Shown: positions 10,291 to 21,133 of the stretch, piece by piece
How the letters are laid out: every line of letters begins with the position of its first letter
Position numbering within the stretch: position 1 is the first letter of the stretch
Source: Paragonimus westermani
Lineage: Eukaryota; Platyhelminthes; Trematoda; Plagiorchiida; Troglotrematidae
Direction of reading: 5' to 3'
Length of the DNA: 64,000 bases
NCBI GenBank assembly: GCA_008508345.1
Contig: QNGE01000830.1
Coordinates: 79,408-143,407, forward strand
Made by a program: the position numbers and the translations under genes
Notes under the pieces: generated by a model
Databases searched by the model: none
Told to the model about the DNA's origin: nothing
The model's input: only the letters and a program-made list of their open reading frames with translations

Positions 10291-10880
10291 ATGACTTGCT
10301 ACATCTGAAGCCCAATGATCCTAGGGTGACCGCTTCAGTACATTCGGACTCGTGCAGTGCCATCAGTTGTTCTGACGAGCAGGCACGTCTGAGAGTAATG
10401 CCGGCGCATGTGGTAGTTCCCTTCAGGATCTTTATGATCTGTCTTTGTGGGCAACAGGTTGGACACTATCTTGATGAAGAAAGACTCTCTGGGACGCACA
10501 GATGTCTTCAGTATCGCTTCGATCCTATCTATTACGACGATCAACGGGACTGAAACAACAGACTGTACGGATACCCAACTGGAGTTGAAATCCCAAGACG
10601 GAGATGAGACGGTTAGTGTCGATAACGCTTACTCCATCAATGACTTGCCCATGAGGCCCATCACTTCCGTCAAGAAGGAGGCCAATACGTGGGCACACTT
10701 GATGGAAGTTCCATTCGGTAGACGTCACCACTCTTCGGTTGTGACGTGCTCGGAGAGAACTGCGTTCCGTGTCAAAGACTGAGAGGACGTAAGCAGCTGT
10801 ACGCGATAAGGACTCCATTCGATTGGATGATGTGCGGACCATTGATTAGTGAATGTCAGGTGAAGGTGCCCGTCAACTGG
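10291..10880 (+). pseudogene. BEL/Pao protease region
   Basis: The frame 10447-10782 contains DTILMKKDSLGR, then ISITTINGTETTDCTDTQLELK and NAYSINDLPMRPITSVKKEANTWAHL. This is the typical BEL/Pao protease and protease-RT linker. A second frame near 10780-10860 adds GRKQLYAIRTPFDWMMCGPLI, the conserved stretch just before RT. The Asp-Ser/Thr-Gly catalytic triplet expected just before DTILM reads Gly-Asn-Arg here, so the protease is dead. Confidence 0.65.
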
Positions 10881-11470
10881 CTGTCATAGGACGATCTTAA
10901 GTTAGTGGACCAGATCCGTGCATTATATGGTACTAAGTTCAAGGATTCGGTGGCTTTATCGTTGGTACGGCCGTCCACTTGGGACTCAAACGGTCATTAC
11001 GAAAAGCCATTTCCTTGGAAATGTGAGCACCTTTCCTACCAACTACAAAATAGCCCTGAAGCGTTTGTCGCACTTGAAGACGAGATTTGACCGTGATGCT
11101 GATATGTCCTCGAAATACGCGAACGTGATGCAACATCACACTGAACGTGGATATATTGAAAGGGTCCCTCAAGCTACTCACAACGGTGGTACCTGCCACG
11201 TTACCTTGTACTAAACCCTAAGAAACCAAGGAAGCTCAGAGCGGTTGCTCAATTATTCGGCGAGGTAGCATGGACTCTTTTTTTAAGGGCAAGCTATATC
11301 AGGGCTCTGACTTGACTGCCAAATTAGTGAGCGTACTGCTGCGATTCCGCGTAGAAGAAGTTGTAGTTTCGGCGGATATTGAAGAGATGCTTCTGCAGTT
11401 ATGCCTCTCCGTTTGCGACCGAGGCAGGTACCGTTTGTGCGGCGGCCTGACCAAGACCTTGCAAGAAACC
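10881..11470 (+). pseudogene. BEL/Pao reverse transcriptase, N-terminal part
   Basis: Frames in 10905-11214 contain GHYEKPFPWK, FPTNYKIALKRLSHLKTRFD and YANVMQHHTERGYIERVPQ, the usual BEL/Pao RT lead-in. 11220-11410 gives KPRKLRAV, then GKLYQGSDLTAKLVSVLLRFR and SADIEEMLLQL, which corresponds to the first catalytic aspartate block. The YVDD block is not recognisable. Between 11471 and 12049 the sequence is too decayed to assign. Confidence 0.7.
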
Positions 11471-12049
11471 CAAGAGAGTGCCAAATGGCTTCTCGTCCCT
11501 TCGGCTCTACCTCCTCGCCCTTCTGTGCAAGTTCTCCATTAGAACTTACCTCTGAGGACTGTGAGTCAGCGTGTGAAAGTTTCACTCGTGAATCAATCCG
11601 GACAAAGTTTTGTGTTGATGAATGTCTAGTGTGGGTTTCCAACGTCGAGACAGGAAAACATTTTTTGACAGAGATGTGACACGCTTGCAAAGAGAGACTT
11701 CTGACTGAGGAACTGAGTTTCGGATGTCTGTGAGGTTTTAGCATCAATATCGATTTTAGAGCTCTCATCGTCCACAGTAGATATTGCAGCCAGATCGCTA
11801 CCATCACAACGTGCTTTCGGTATCTAATGAGGCGCCGAAACGGGTGAGTTACTCCTAAGTCTTCAGCTTCCAAACAGAGTAGAGACTAGGAGAGGGATAC
11901 TATTTTGCACCTCTTCGTTATCCAACCATTCTGGCTTTGTCTCATCCTGATTACTGTCGGGCAAACACCCGCTTCGACTGCTGTGCAGAAGTGGTATCGG
12001 TTGGGATGAATCACTGCACCTAGAAGATCACAAAAAGTGACAAGCCCAG

Positions 12050-12480
12050 TTGACAAGCTTACCGACCTTCGAGCCCCAAGCTGGATGCTATTGTAACAGA
12101 GCTAACCGAACTGCACATTTCTGTGATGCCTCGGAAAGGGGTCATGGGGCGGTAGCTTATAGCTGCCTTACCTCAAATGAAGGTGTGAGAAACAGCACAC
12201 TACTGTCGAGCAAGGCTAGAGTTGCATCATCCAAAGCGATAACAAACCCACGACTTGAATTAGTCGCAGCAGTCTTGACCATGAGAGTACATGAAATCAG
12301 CGGTGGTAACTTGGATCATATGTTCTGATAATGTTATTTTTGGACTGATTCTATGATTGTCCTCTACTATAAACACAATGTGTTAACTCGGTTTTGCACG
12401 TTTGTGGTTAACCATCCTTCTGTGATTCATCAATCGTTGACACCCAAACAATGGAGGCACCTGCGGTCTGAAGAAAGTTC
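12050..12480 (+). pseudogene. BEL/Pao RNase H-like region
   Basis: Open frame 12050-12328 reads TAHFCDASERGHGAVAYSC and then SKARVASSKAITNPRLELVAAVLTMRV, which are hallmark BEL/Pao sequences after RT. From about 12340 another frame continues TDSMIVLYY, FCTFVVNH and HQSLTPKQWRHL. The integrase that should follow is absent, and the next recognisable sequence is a LINE at 12670. The BEL/Pao copy therefore seems truncated at its 3' end. Confidence 0.75.
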
Positions 12481-12669
12481 AGTTGTTCGAGAAATTTCAA
12501 CCAGCACAAGAGACTCTAGACGCAATTTTACGCTCTGTCAGATATTTTGAAATGCTCTATGCGGCCTCAGAGTGCAAGATATTTCTGAAAGACTGTTGTG
12601 CTTGCGCAGATTTAATAATGGATAATAATCTTATGGGGGTTGTTGACTGGTTTGTATACTTAGGACGTT

Positions 12670-13300
12670 GTACTAGCTGAGGCGAGGTATACGGAACGAA
12701 ACATAGGCTTGTACCTCTAAGGGTAGACCAGTATTCGGTAATCTAGAGCGTCCCTGTCCAGAGAAAGAAAACTCCCAGGAGCTTAAGGGTCGCGTATATA
12801 AGGCAACAAAGATAACTGTATTACTTTACGATAGCGAAACTTGTCTGCTCGAGACAGAAAACGTAAACCGTCTCCAGGCATTTGAACACCGAGGTCTTCG
12901 TTCGATCGATCGCATCAGGTGGCATCAACGGGTAACCAACGAAGAAGTTAGGAAGCAGGTATTTGGTAGTGGTTACCAAACGAGTTATTCTATCCGCTCA
13001 CTGACTTATATGGTTACGTTGTGTACTGAGGGTGTCAGCTAACTATTGGCTAAGTCAGCATTCTTTGCTGGTGTGGCGGCCGACTGGCGTAAGGTACGAG
13101 GTAGACATACGATCTGGCACAGAGAAACAGTCGTTCGCCAAAGGCCTGGTCAATGTAGACCAGGTTCGCTTCTCGAGCTGGAGACCTAACGACTAACAGA
13201 GTTGATAGCTGGAGAATTAACGTGAGGTGGTGACCAATCCGGTTCAGTAGAGTGAACGTTTTCGTTGCTTGGTCGAGTGATCTTTGGAGTAAACGCAATT
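12670..13300 (+). mobile_element. LINE RT C-terminal fragment
   Basis: One frame from 12785 reads GRVYKATKITVLLYDSETC and then NRLQAFEHRGLRSIDRIRWHQ, the conserved end of the RT of RTE-like trematode LINEs. Around 13060-13200 the signal continues weakly (FFAGVAADWRKVRGRHTIWHRE, then VNVDQVRFSSWRPND), matching the usual RGGQ...TW and PGWGPRD region. The N-terminal RT and endonuclease are missing. No tail or target duplication was resolved. Confidence 0.6.
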
Positions 13301-14074
13301 AATTATGCGCGGCAATGAAAGCAGTAAGGAAGATGTCTTGCTAGCGACGCCTTACTGTCAATTACAGCTCGATCGTTCGTTTGCAAGGTGTAGGCACCTT
13401 CGTGTTGAATGTTTGAAGACAGATAGCTATTGCAGCAGTTATGTCCCTTTCCAGCCCCTCCTGATTTTTCCTCCTGGCCTGGATTTGCTTTCTTCTTCAT
13501 GGCTGTATGGCAGTTAAGCATCCGGAAGAACCGCTGATGCGTTCCTGATGGGAAATACCATCAGACTCTACAAATTATGGTTGTGTGAGTGAAAATGGTT
13601 TGCACAAAACTTGCACCTTCGTTGAAGCTTGTGTAGGCATGAACCACTCGACAGCAACGGGCACGTTTCATCTAAGGCAGTATGTCATTACAAGCATCTA
13701 CCAACGACTTGACACTCCCTACACCTGTTGACCACATCAAGCATGGCATTAACTGACCTATATGACCTGTTGAATTCTTCACGCATAATTCGTACACATC
13801 ATACTCTGTTGGGTGACCGAAAGCAACTGTCTGAACAATTAAATTCTTACAAATTAGGGGATATAAACAATGAGACGACAGCGTTGGTAAGTACCGGTGA
13901 TAACAACGCTGGCAACCAATAACATGTAAAAGCAGGTTTCCCTCGGGTGATTTCCACTGCTTCCGTATGTGTCCAGGTTTCGCCAAATTGGCCGTCCACC
14001 TAGACCAAACAGGCTACGCGATAGATCATACAAACTATCTTGAAGGTGATGCAAACGAGAAAAATGTAACCTAC
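13301..14074. other. No gene recognised; expected side of the last ZIP9 exon
   Basis: Several overlapping open frames occur on both strands, none with a recognised motif. The final ZIP9 exon should lie downstream of 14075 on the minus strand. I searched here for the expected GTFLYVA..HVLPE-like signature and did not find it. Confidence 0.45.
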
Positions 14075-14224
14075 CATGGACGTGGAAGGCCAAACGAGGT
14101 AAGAGTAGGTCATCAGTGCGGCCAACGGCGAAGCAGCAGCGAATATCAACAAATGGACACGAATTCGATCGTGTGGGAATCCTTCGTGTATCAAATAACA
14201 ACACAGACCAAAGGCGGCTGGAAC
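14075..14224 (-). CDS. SLC39A9: ZIP9 zinc transporter, exon 4
   Basis: 150 bp, phase 0 at both ends. The acceptor reads tcattctcacctag and the donor ATG|GTAGGT. The 50 residues begin VPAAFGLCCYLIHEGFPHDR and continue IRVHLLIFAAASPLAALMTY. This aligns with the human ZIP9 segment that starts APAAFGLVSFLMHAG and runs into TM6 (recalled similarity). With the HK at the end of exon 3 it completes the HKxPAAFG motif of TM5, which contributes a metal-site histidine in ZIP transporters. TM6 is intact. The donor choice is the less certain boundary. Confidence 0.85.
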
Positions 14225-15779
14225 CTAGGTGAGAATGAAACAGAATGTAAGGAGACATCATTAGATCGCCCTGTAGGGAACAGTAGCAATGAAATACTAG
14301 GTAGCCCTAATGTTAATTCATTTGATAGTGGCGACCTTCGCAGATCGCGATCATGGATGGTTATGGGGTGCTTAGTGTAGCATATGACAACAAACAATCT
14401 GTGATACGAAAGCTGAAAAATTGGCTCCCAATCAATAGGCTATGCGAGTACTGTGGCGACCAAATCGCAATAACCTGTTAAACAGATTTCGAATTCTGTC
14501 TGCATTGAGAGCGTTTGTCGCACTAACAGCGATAAATCAGTGACGCTTAACTAGGTTGGATAAAAAAGGAACGAATAAGGTTTCAGCGATGAAAAAAACC
14601 TACACACTCAAATCTGATGATTACACAGGAAGGTGCCTGCACTCTGCGAACAAACCGAAGTTCAACAGGAAACAAAACGGCAGTTGCGGCACAGCCTCCA
14701 CTGCACTGTCTCATTGATTGCCATTGCTGTGTGCACAACTAACTTACACGCCAACACTCAGACTACTGTCACTCCTGAAAACTCTATGTACACAGTCTGA
14801 GTTGCAAGGACCCTAAACTGTGAAGTAAATGGAATCCCCATTAGCTAACCTACTATCGACTGTCCTCCCTTTTCAGCCATAAGTCGTCATTTGTCCATCT
14901 GTGAAGAGCATCCAGCACATTCACAAACCTCGCAAAGCCCTTCTACATAAACAATACAGTGCAACCATCCAGACCGATTATTGTCCAATGTGACAATTTC
15001 GAGTAACGAAACTCGAACCCTGACAGAAAAGAACACCACAATGCTCTAGAGATTTTATTACCAACAGAGGTCAGCTAAGGAACAACGACTGACTGCTTAC
15101 TTAGACGCCTGACTCAGGCATGCAGCTGGTGATCATAAGCTGACAGCAATAGCTGTGCCGGATTATTTGGCAGCTTAAACGTGAATGGAACAAGGTGAAA
15201 GATAAGGCGAACTTCAGGACATCTTGAGACCAGCGTATTTTCTCACACAAGCTCCAAGCTGCGTTGCAGGCATTTGTATGCCAGAGTTGCACAGTCTGTG
15301 AAACAAAATATCAAGTGCGTGTGGGTGCGTGTGCGAGAGCGATACTTACCTGGATCAGTGGTGCGAACGATGTCTTTATTCAACGGAAATGTTTGTAGAG
15401 GAGAGTGAAAGCGGGGAGATGATTGATTGAGTGACCTTCAGATGTCGCCCTATACGCATTCACGATTCACTCGTTTGTGAGATACTTTAATGCCAAGTAC
15501 CAATAATGAACGTTTGACGCATTGTTTTGACAACAGCCATGACACAGACAAGAAGGGTTGGTGCAGAAATTACCGTGGGGGGTGCACAGCACAACCATTG
15601 TTAACAAATGAAGCGTGGAATAATTGATGGTGGTCACCTCCGATTTTCAAATGACTACGAAATGTCTCCCTTTAAATACCTGTCCCCAGACTTTCTTGGA
15701 AGCATCGGATAGAACGGGCACAAGAAATCACGTGATCTTTAAAATCGATTACGTCATCCGGACGAAATTTATTATGAAT

Positions 15780-15817
15780 TCTAAATTCACAAATCTGCCA
15801 TACTACTCATTAGTAAT
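15780..15817. repeat. 38-bp direct repeat, copy 1
   Basis: Begins TCTAAATTCACAAATCTGCC and ends CATTAGTAAT. It is identical to 16085-16122, about 305 bp away, on either side of a tRNA-like SINE. Confidence 0.85.
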
Positions 15818-15981
15818 ACAATTTCTATGCTCAGCAGTGGCGTTGGTGGATTCCAGCGTGAACTGTTTGAGAAATCCTGCCGGGGCAGTCGATCCCCTGA
15901 ATCATTTGGTGGATTCCATATGAGACAGTGGGACGGGTGGGTAACAGAGTCCAAATGTGAAATTTCCGAGCTCCTGGTGTG

Positions 15982-16060
15982 GCTTCGTAGCTCAGCTGGT
16001 AGAGCGCTTGCCGCGTTGAGGCATGCTGTGTCTGTCGCTGGTTCGAATCCAGCCGAAGCC
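15982..16060 (+). tRNA. tRNA-like core of the SINE (probably not a functional tRNA)
   Basis: 79 nt. The acceptor arms GGCTTCG and CGAAGCC pair fully. The A box TAGCTCAGCTGG and B box GGTTCGAATCC match the Pol III consensus, and the T stem GCTGG/CCAGC is perfect. The anticodon arm is irregular: the best stem has a mismatch and the loop GCGTTGA lacks T at position 33. The element context and a decayed second copy make a SINE head the better reading. Confidence 0.6.
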
Positions 16061-16084
16061 CTGACTTTTCACAGTTGGGTCTCA

Positions 16085-16122
16085 TCTAAATTCACAAATC
16101 TGCCATACTACTCATTAGTAAT
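16085..16122. repeat. 38-bp direct repeat, copy 2
   Basis: Identical to 15780-15817. It forms the tail of SINE copy 1. Confidence 0.85.
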
Positions 16123-17092
16123 GAAATTTATTATGTCCACATTATCGCCAGTAAAAATGCCCTAAAGCGCCGAATCGACAATCGAAAGAATGACCTTGGC
16201 GTGTTCTGCCGGAAGATGTAGCAACTAGAATTGGAAACTTATTTTCGTGTTCGAGAATAAGAGACAAAGTAGCAAACATTCGAAAGCAGCTACAAAAAGT
16301 TCACTTATTTTACTTAGTAGCGTTAAACATCAACCAAGACGAGTTTTTGGAGAGCTCGCAAGAATTACTACACAATAGTTAAACCTACATCAAAATCGGA
16401 TCAGAAGCCTACGTGATATGCATGATTGTTTAGACTGGTAATTTTGTGGAAAATCGACAGCGCGAATGATCTACGTGGGACACGTGCGCTTCCAATGGTC
16501 TTGCTCAAGGCTGAACAAAACCGTAGGATAGGCGCAAGCCCACTTGAAAATTGAGATTTCTGGAGTTTCCATAAGAAATTGTAATAATGTAAATAAACCA
16601 TAAGTCTACTGCGACAGTTAGGTTGGTTGCGTGACCTGTGGGTTCAGTACGTAACTGTCCGACAGAAATATATTATGCAACTTTCTTGACTGACATACAG
16701 ACGCACCGGAAAGTTCGACAGACATCGCCAAGTTTATGAACCGAGTGGTTGGCACAGGTTAAGCTATCCATACGCGCTTATAACCTAAACTTTCAGTCTA
16801 ATTTTGATGAAAATTCAAATAATGTGTAGCTATTCTTACGGGCTATCTGATAATTTTTCGTGCTGCATATTTAACATCAGTAGCGTTTTTTGACAGATAT
16901 TACATTATCACTCATTCAAGGGCAAGAAAATGTGCCTATTATGTATGCCATACTAGCCGACTAAAAACAGTGAGAGGAATCGTTGTCTGAACTTTGTAAG
17001 ATAGATATGACAAGTTTAGACTGGCAATCATTTCAAGCGCATACATTAGCCTCTGCTTCTAACAAAAAGGAAATGCCAGTCAAGCTTCTCAC

Positions 17093-17566
17093 CTTGTGAA
17101 GAATGATCGCGATAAAAAGAATGAGTTCCAGTTGAATCTGATCGACTGCAAACGCCGCACCTAGTGCCAGGCCATCCGCAAACGAATGAAATACCAAGCC
17201 CAAGGTGGCGGTGGATCGTCGACGTCCACAAACACCAGCATTGGGTACTACGGTTGAACTGCTACTAGTGGATGTACTGTTTTGTCCCGAACAACACCGA
17301 CTTAGCCGGTTCAACGTTCGAGTCGAACAGGACATACTGAGCAATGGCCTACCTAATTGGTCGACCAGCAACATGAACAAGTACCCGGAAAGCAAACCGA
17401 CTCCGATGTGTTGATGAACACTTAGAAATGAAAATGGGAGAAGAGGATCCGATACAGCCGAAGGGGTGTGCAAGTGTTGTTCTGAGTTACCATTTTTCGA
17501 ATGAGGCAAATCGATCGACGGTGCGTTTTTCCCGGGGATGTCGCCCAAAACTGCTGCGCGTTTGAC
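17093..17566 (-). CDS. SLC39A9: ZIP9 zinc transporter, exon 3
   Basis: 474 bp, 158 codons, phase 0. The acceptor is ctcgcattacag|GTC and the donor AAG|GTGAGA. The exon encodes a cytosolic-type loop (VKRAAVLGDIPGKN onward, with only a few histidines), then TM3 HIGVGLLSGYLFMLLVDQLG, a serine-rich loop, TM4 TATLGLVFHSFADGLALGAA, and the start of TM5 LELILFIAIILHK. The HSFADG motif matches the HxxxD metal-binding motif of ZIP TM4, and VFMLLVDQ-type TM3 is characteristic of the ZIP9 subfamily. The protein should carry zinc into the cytosol across secretory or plasma membranes, as known for the family. The loop between TM3 and TM4 is longer than I recall for vertebrate ZIP9. Confidence 0.92.
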
Positions 17567-18885
17567 CTGTAATGCGAGGAAATGAGGAACGTGCATAAAA
17601 CAATGGTAAGATGCATCAGCAATTTTGAGGGATTTTTTTTAAAAGAAATAAACTGGAAAAGACTAGCAAAAGCGATTATTGTGTGATGATATTCTCGTCT
17701 CGTGCAAGTGGTTAGCCATAAACCATACCTCACTTGAAATAACTGAGTGGCAACTGCATTGACCACCTGATCCCAAGGCCACCAGGTAAACGTGCACACT
17801 CTTACCTAGGTTTGAACCGGGGGTCACTAATCTCTACGTAGCGTATGATTCGAAAGCTCCACTTCATACTTCCAAAACAGTTGGCTTTAAACCCGGATAA
17901 AAGTATTTACAACCAGTGAAGCGTAAAAAAACTGCTTACAAAAAATGACTCGTTTTGTTTAGAACAAGTAGTCCACATTTTCACCGTTCGTATCGACTTT
18001 TCAATTCAATCACGTGAAAAGCCGAATGAAACCCTATCCCTCTTAAGTGTTTACCCTCTCGTATACTTTATCTCTTGTGTCTGACCGTTAACTGGAACTT
18101 GACGCAGATGTTTTTGTTTTATCGCGTCAGATTGATAGTTGGGAATAGCCAGCTAACTATTCTTGTAGTTTGTTTGAGTGGTGCGTGCACCATCTTTTTA
18201 GAATTCAGGTCATTCTAATTGTTTTTCAACCTCTTAACCGATCAGAAGAACTCTGTTGTACATGAATGTCTTACCATTCATCTTTAGACTGTTCGGTACC
18301 AAATTGTAAAACATTTCCCGGGAATGATCCGTCAATCGAAACTGTTCAGGATATCTACTTATTCACTCTAATAATTTGTTCAAAAGTACCGTGGTATTTT
18401 GACCCAGTCTTATTTTGATTAGTTGGGACCGTTGCTTTATTGCTAAACGTTGCTCAACGTCTTTGTGGAAGAGTGTACGTCATCTACGGCTATCCCTACA
18501 AACAGATGTTTGGGCCATTGTACCTTGTCTCTAGTTTGTGCAACCGTAGTGTTATGTGAGGTCACGATAGAAGGGTTAGCTGAATGAATGCGATAACTTG
18601 CTAACCGGACATGCCGAGCGATGAATTAATCTGTGGTCTGCGCTCGCTGATGTGAATACAGTGTTACCAAAAAGGAAACCACTTTTCGGGGAATGCGTTG
18701 AGTAGGTAGGGACAATTCGCCATCAGGAGAGCAACAACATAGAACATGAACGATATACAGCGACCAAAATCAATGAGACAATGTTGTACCGCCAAAACAG
18801 GCAAATGGGTCTACGCCAATGATGAGCACTGAGATATCATCAGCAGTGCCCAGAGTAGATTGCACTAATGTACAATTGGTGCGTC
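17567..18885. other. Intronic, no gene recognised
   Basis: Short frames only. No repeat family recognised. Confidence 0.5.
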
Positions 18886-19115
18886 CTATATGAGACGGTG
18901 GGATGGCTGGGTAATAGAGTCCAAACGTGAAATTTCGAAGCTCTCGGCATGTCTTCATAGCTCGGGTGGTAGGAGGTTTCCCCGTTTGGGCATGCTAATT
19001 CTGCTGATCGTTCGACTCCAGCCGAAGCTCACATTTTTCGCCATTTGGTTTCTTCTGAATTAATTAGTCTGTGAATCTGCTTACTACTAATCTAGTGTAC
19101 ATCATCCGAAATGAA
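18886..19115 (+). mobile_element. tRNA-derived SINE-like repeat, copy 2
   Basis: Shares with copy 1 the segments TATGAGACGGTGGGATGG, GAGTCCAAACGTGAAATTTC, the tRNA-like core (about 18952-19029, B box GTTCGACTCC) and the tail around ATCTGCTTACTACTAAT. The A box and anticodon arm are eroded relative to copy 1, so this copy is older or less constrained. Confidence 0.55.
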
Positions 19116-20091
19116 GCATACCATCCAGTGGCCCTAACCTTCAGCTAACTGTGACGAAGAGACAATTGTCAAAAAATGATTAAAGGACACCAGCCGAGAT
19201 GAACAACATCCGCGAGCGATGACGAGTAACACAGGAGAATCAAACAATGAATCAAATAGCGCTTGAAGTATAGTTACAAATCGACTTGAATACTATCAGG
19301 TTGCTAGAGTCAACTGAACAGCCAAATAACGACTATTCGAACCTAGGAATTCTCGAGTACCGGAAATACACCACCACCAGTCTCACCTAGACGTACGATT
19401 ATTTTAACACGGCTAATAGGCGCAGGTAGATTGTGCTATACAGAATAAGAACCATTCAGTCATCAGTTCACAAACCCTAAAAAATTTGACGAAGCGTGGC
19501 CTGCCTCAAATTGGATGCCTCCAAAAAGCGCTTAGTTCGTGTCGCAACCGGATGACCTGAGTCACAAATCTCACCTGCTCAAATTTAAAATGAAATCACC
19601 GATATCCTTCGCGCGTTTATATCTGCATCGTCGGCTTGTCCTGGCAACCATTTAGTGCGCGTTGGCTTGCCGTGAGTAAAGGAACCGAGGTGGTCCGAAA
19701 GCTCTGTACTAGGGTTGTTGAAAGCATGTAGTTAAGGGTTTATGCTATCAGTGTAATGTGTAGAGTTGTTGGAGCCGCAAAAACCCTAACGATAACCCAA
19801 CGTTTCATGAAGTAAATCCCCGAAGAAACTCCAACTTCGCCAGAAGAAACACGAAGATAGATTTTATTCGCTCTCTGCTAAATCACTGTATAATGGTGCT
19901 GTACTTATATGTTAATAATGACCTTGAGGACAAGAGTGGAGGTTCAGCACCTTCTAGAAACGCTACCAGCAATGTGATTGGTCGGTTGATTTTTAATCAG
20001 CATAATTAGGTGAATGGTGAACCTTTGGAGTAATATGTCCTAGAGCTGATTTTACACTTGAAATCAGACGTTAGGATCTGCCCATCCTAAC
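19116..20091. other. Intronic, no gene recognised
   Basis: No family motif seen on either strand. Confidence 0.5.
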
Positions 20092-20777
20092 GTGACTGCT
20101 CACGAGAGGATCTGGAAAACGGATTCGACAATAACCGTCGCTGTAATAAGCAAGCTGTACGATATTTCAAACGCCACCGATAATGTGGTAGAATGGGGGG
20201 TTTATGAGAATTGCACTGAAAAATCAACCAAGTTAATCTGCCGTTGTGTGATCACTTTGTTGAACGGGATTGATCCATGCACCGTATCGACTGACGCATG
20301 TGTCCTCGGAGAGTCGGCGAATGCAGACTGTGTGCAAAACCAAAAGTATGCAAATTGAGAGGACTCAGTTGATTTGTTCGTCAGCTAAACAGTCGAACGT
20401 TTACAGGCGTACACCAAAAAAACGTACGCGAAGTGGTTCGGCAACTACCGTTCACGTGACCCATTTCGAATAAAGATGATCACTCCATTTCTCGTTTCAC
20501 ACACCCCTACTAATCCGTGATAACCAAAGCTGGATATCCACCAATTGGATTACCAGCGTACAAACACAATTTGTCTCTCGTTCCAGTGCATACCCCGTAT
20601 AAACAAGTTATACACGTGTCTACAGTGCAAGAAGTATTAAAACGGTCACCGTCACACAAGTTATCACATGGTTTCGCTGTCAGAAAAAGCAGAGCGCGAG
20701 AAAATGTGTCAAATCTTTTGCTCGCTTGCGGTAGTAAGCGGGATAGCACACTGTGTAGGGCCTACGGGCTATATTGA
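20092..20777 (+). other. Cluster of short plus-strand open frames, unassigned
   Basis: Three overlapping frames (20092-20358, 20270-20473, 20517-20777) cover nearly the whole stretch. The last reads VQEVLKRSPSHKLSHGFAVR and CGSKRDSTLCRAYGLY. I do not recognise a family. The dense frames just upstream of the unassigned frame at 20844 suggest one decayed coding region, possibly of an unclassified mobile element. Confidence 0.25.
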
Positions 20778-20843
20778 TAGAACTTTCCTCTATAAGAAGA
20801 GAGCCAACTGCGAAGAATCTAGGATTCAGCCAGGCCTGGATCA

Positions 20844-21101
20844 ATGACGGAAACAGATAAACAAAAAGCAAGCAGATGGAAACAGAGAAGGTTCGCAGAT
20901 CTACATGTCGCTATGCAACGTTTAGGTTATGAAGCACACCCTAATGACCAAATTGCATGGCATTTGTTTACAGAACGGAATAAGTCGGAAAGGGTACCCA
21001 AAAACAAGAAATATTTTGAAATCCGAAGACTGATCGAGAGTACTGGTGCTCCATTCGTAAGGGTAGACAAGCTTCTACAACCACCCGGAAGTAAAATGTG
21101 A
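20844..21101 (+). CDS. Unrecognised 85-residue frame, part of a repeat
   Basis: Starts at ATG 20844. It encodes a basic, lysine-rich protein (ETDKQKASRWKQRRFADLHV near the N-terminus) ending RVDKLLQPPGSKM and stop. The last about 20 codons and the following bases resemble 23250-23375, which would read VKVEKLLEPRGNKM. The sequence is therefore present at least twice, on either side of the LINE at 21134-22855. No known domain was recognised. A conserved coding end in two copies hints at an unclassified repeat family rather than a host exon. Confidence 0.3.
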   Translation: MTETDKQKASRWKQRRFADLHVAMQRLGYEAHPNDQIAWHLFTERNKSERVPKNKKYFEIRRLIESTGAPFVRVDKLLQPPGSKM

Positions 21102-21133
21102 CATTAAGCACATATATTACAGGCAGCAGTAAT

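Larger units (their letters stand above)
15915..16135 (+). mobile_element. tRNA-derived SINE-like repeat, copy 1
   Basis: The unit runs TATGAGACAGTGGGACGGG, then GTCCAAATGTGAAATTTC, a tRNA-like core, and a tail GGGTCTCATCTAAATTCAC. The same order occurs at 18886-19115 with scattered substitutions. The tRNA-like part sits in the middle rather than at the 5' end. Dispersed copies plus a polymerase III promoter-like core support a SINE. The exact ends are not defined. Confidence 0.6.
14225..17092 (-). other. ZIP9 intron 3, containing a SINE
   Basis: 2,868 bp bounded by GT and AG on the minus strand. Besides the tRNA-like SINE at 15915-16135 and its flanking direct repeats, I see no coding motif in 14400-15750 or 16140-17030. 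Confidence 0.7.

Noticed and set aside
13672..13986. Minus-strand frame with GNLLLHV as the missing last ZIP9 exon
   Set aside because: The surrounding residues are not hydrophobic, no HVLPE-like motif follows, and no convincing splice acceptor joins it to exon 4.
13854..14261. 135-residue minus-strand frame and 137-residue plus-strand frame overlapping ZIP9 exon 4
   Set aside because: Both are in other frames than the exon, which is supported by protein similarity and splice sites. They are chance frames over a real exon and intron.
15831..16085. Open frames across the SINE (112 codons plus, 84 codons minus)
   Set aside because: They cover a Pol III-type tRNA-like unit and show no protein motif.
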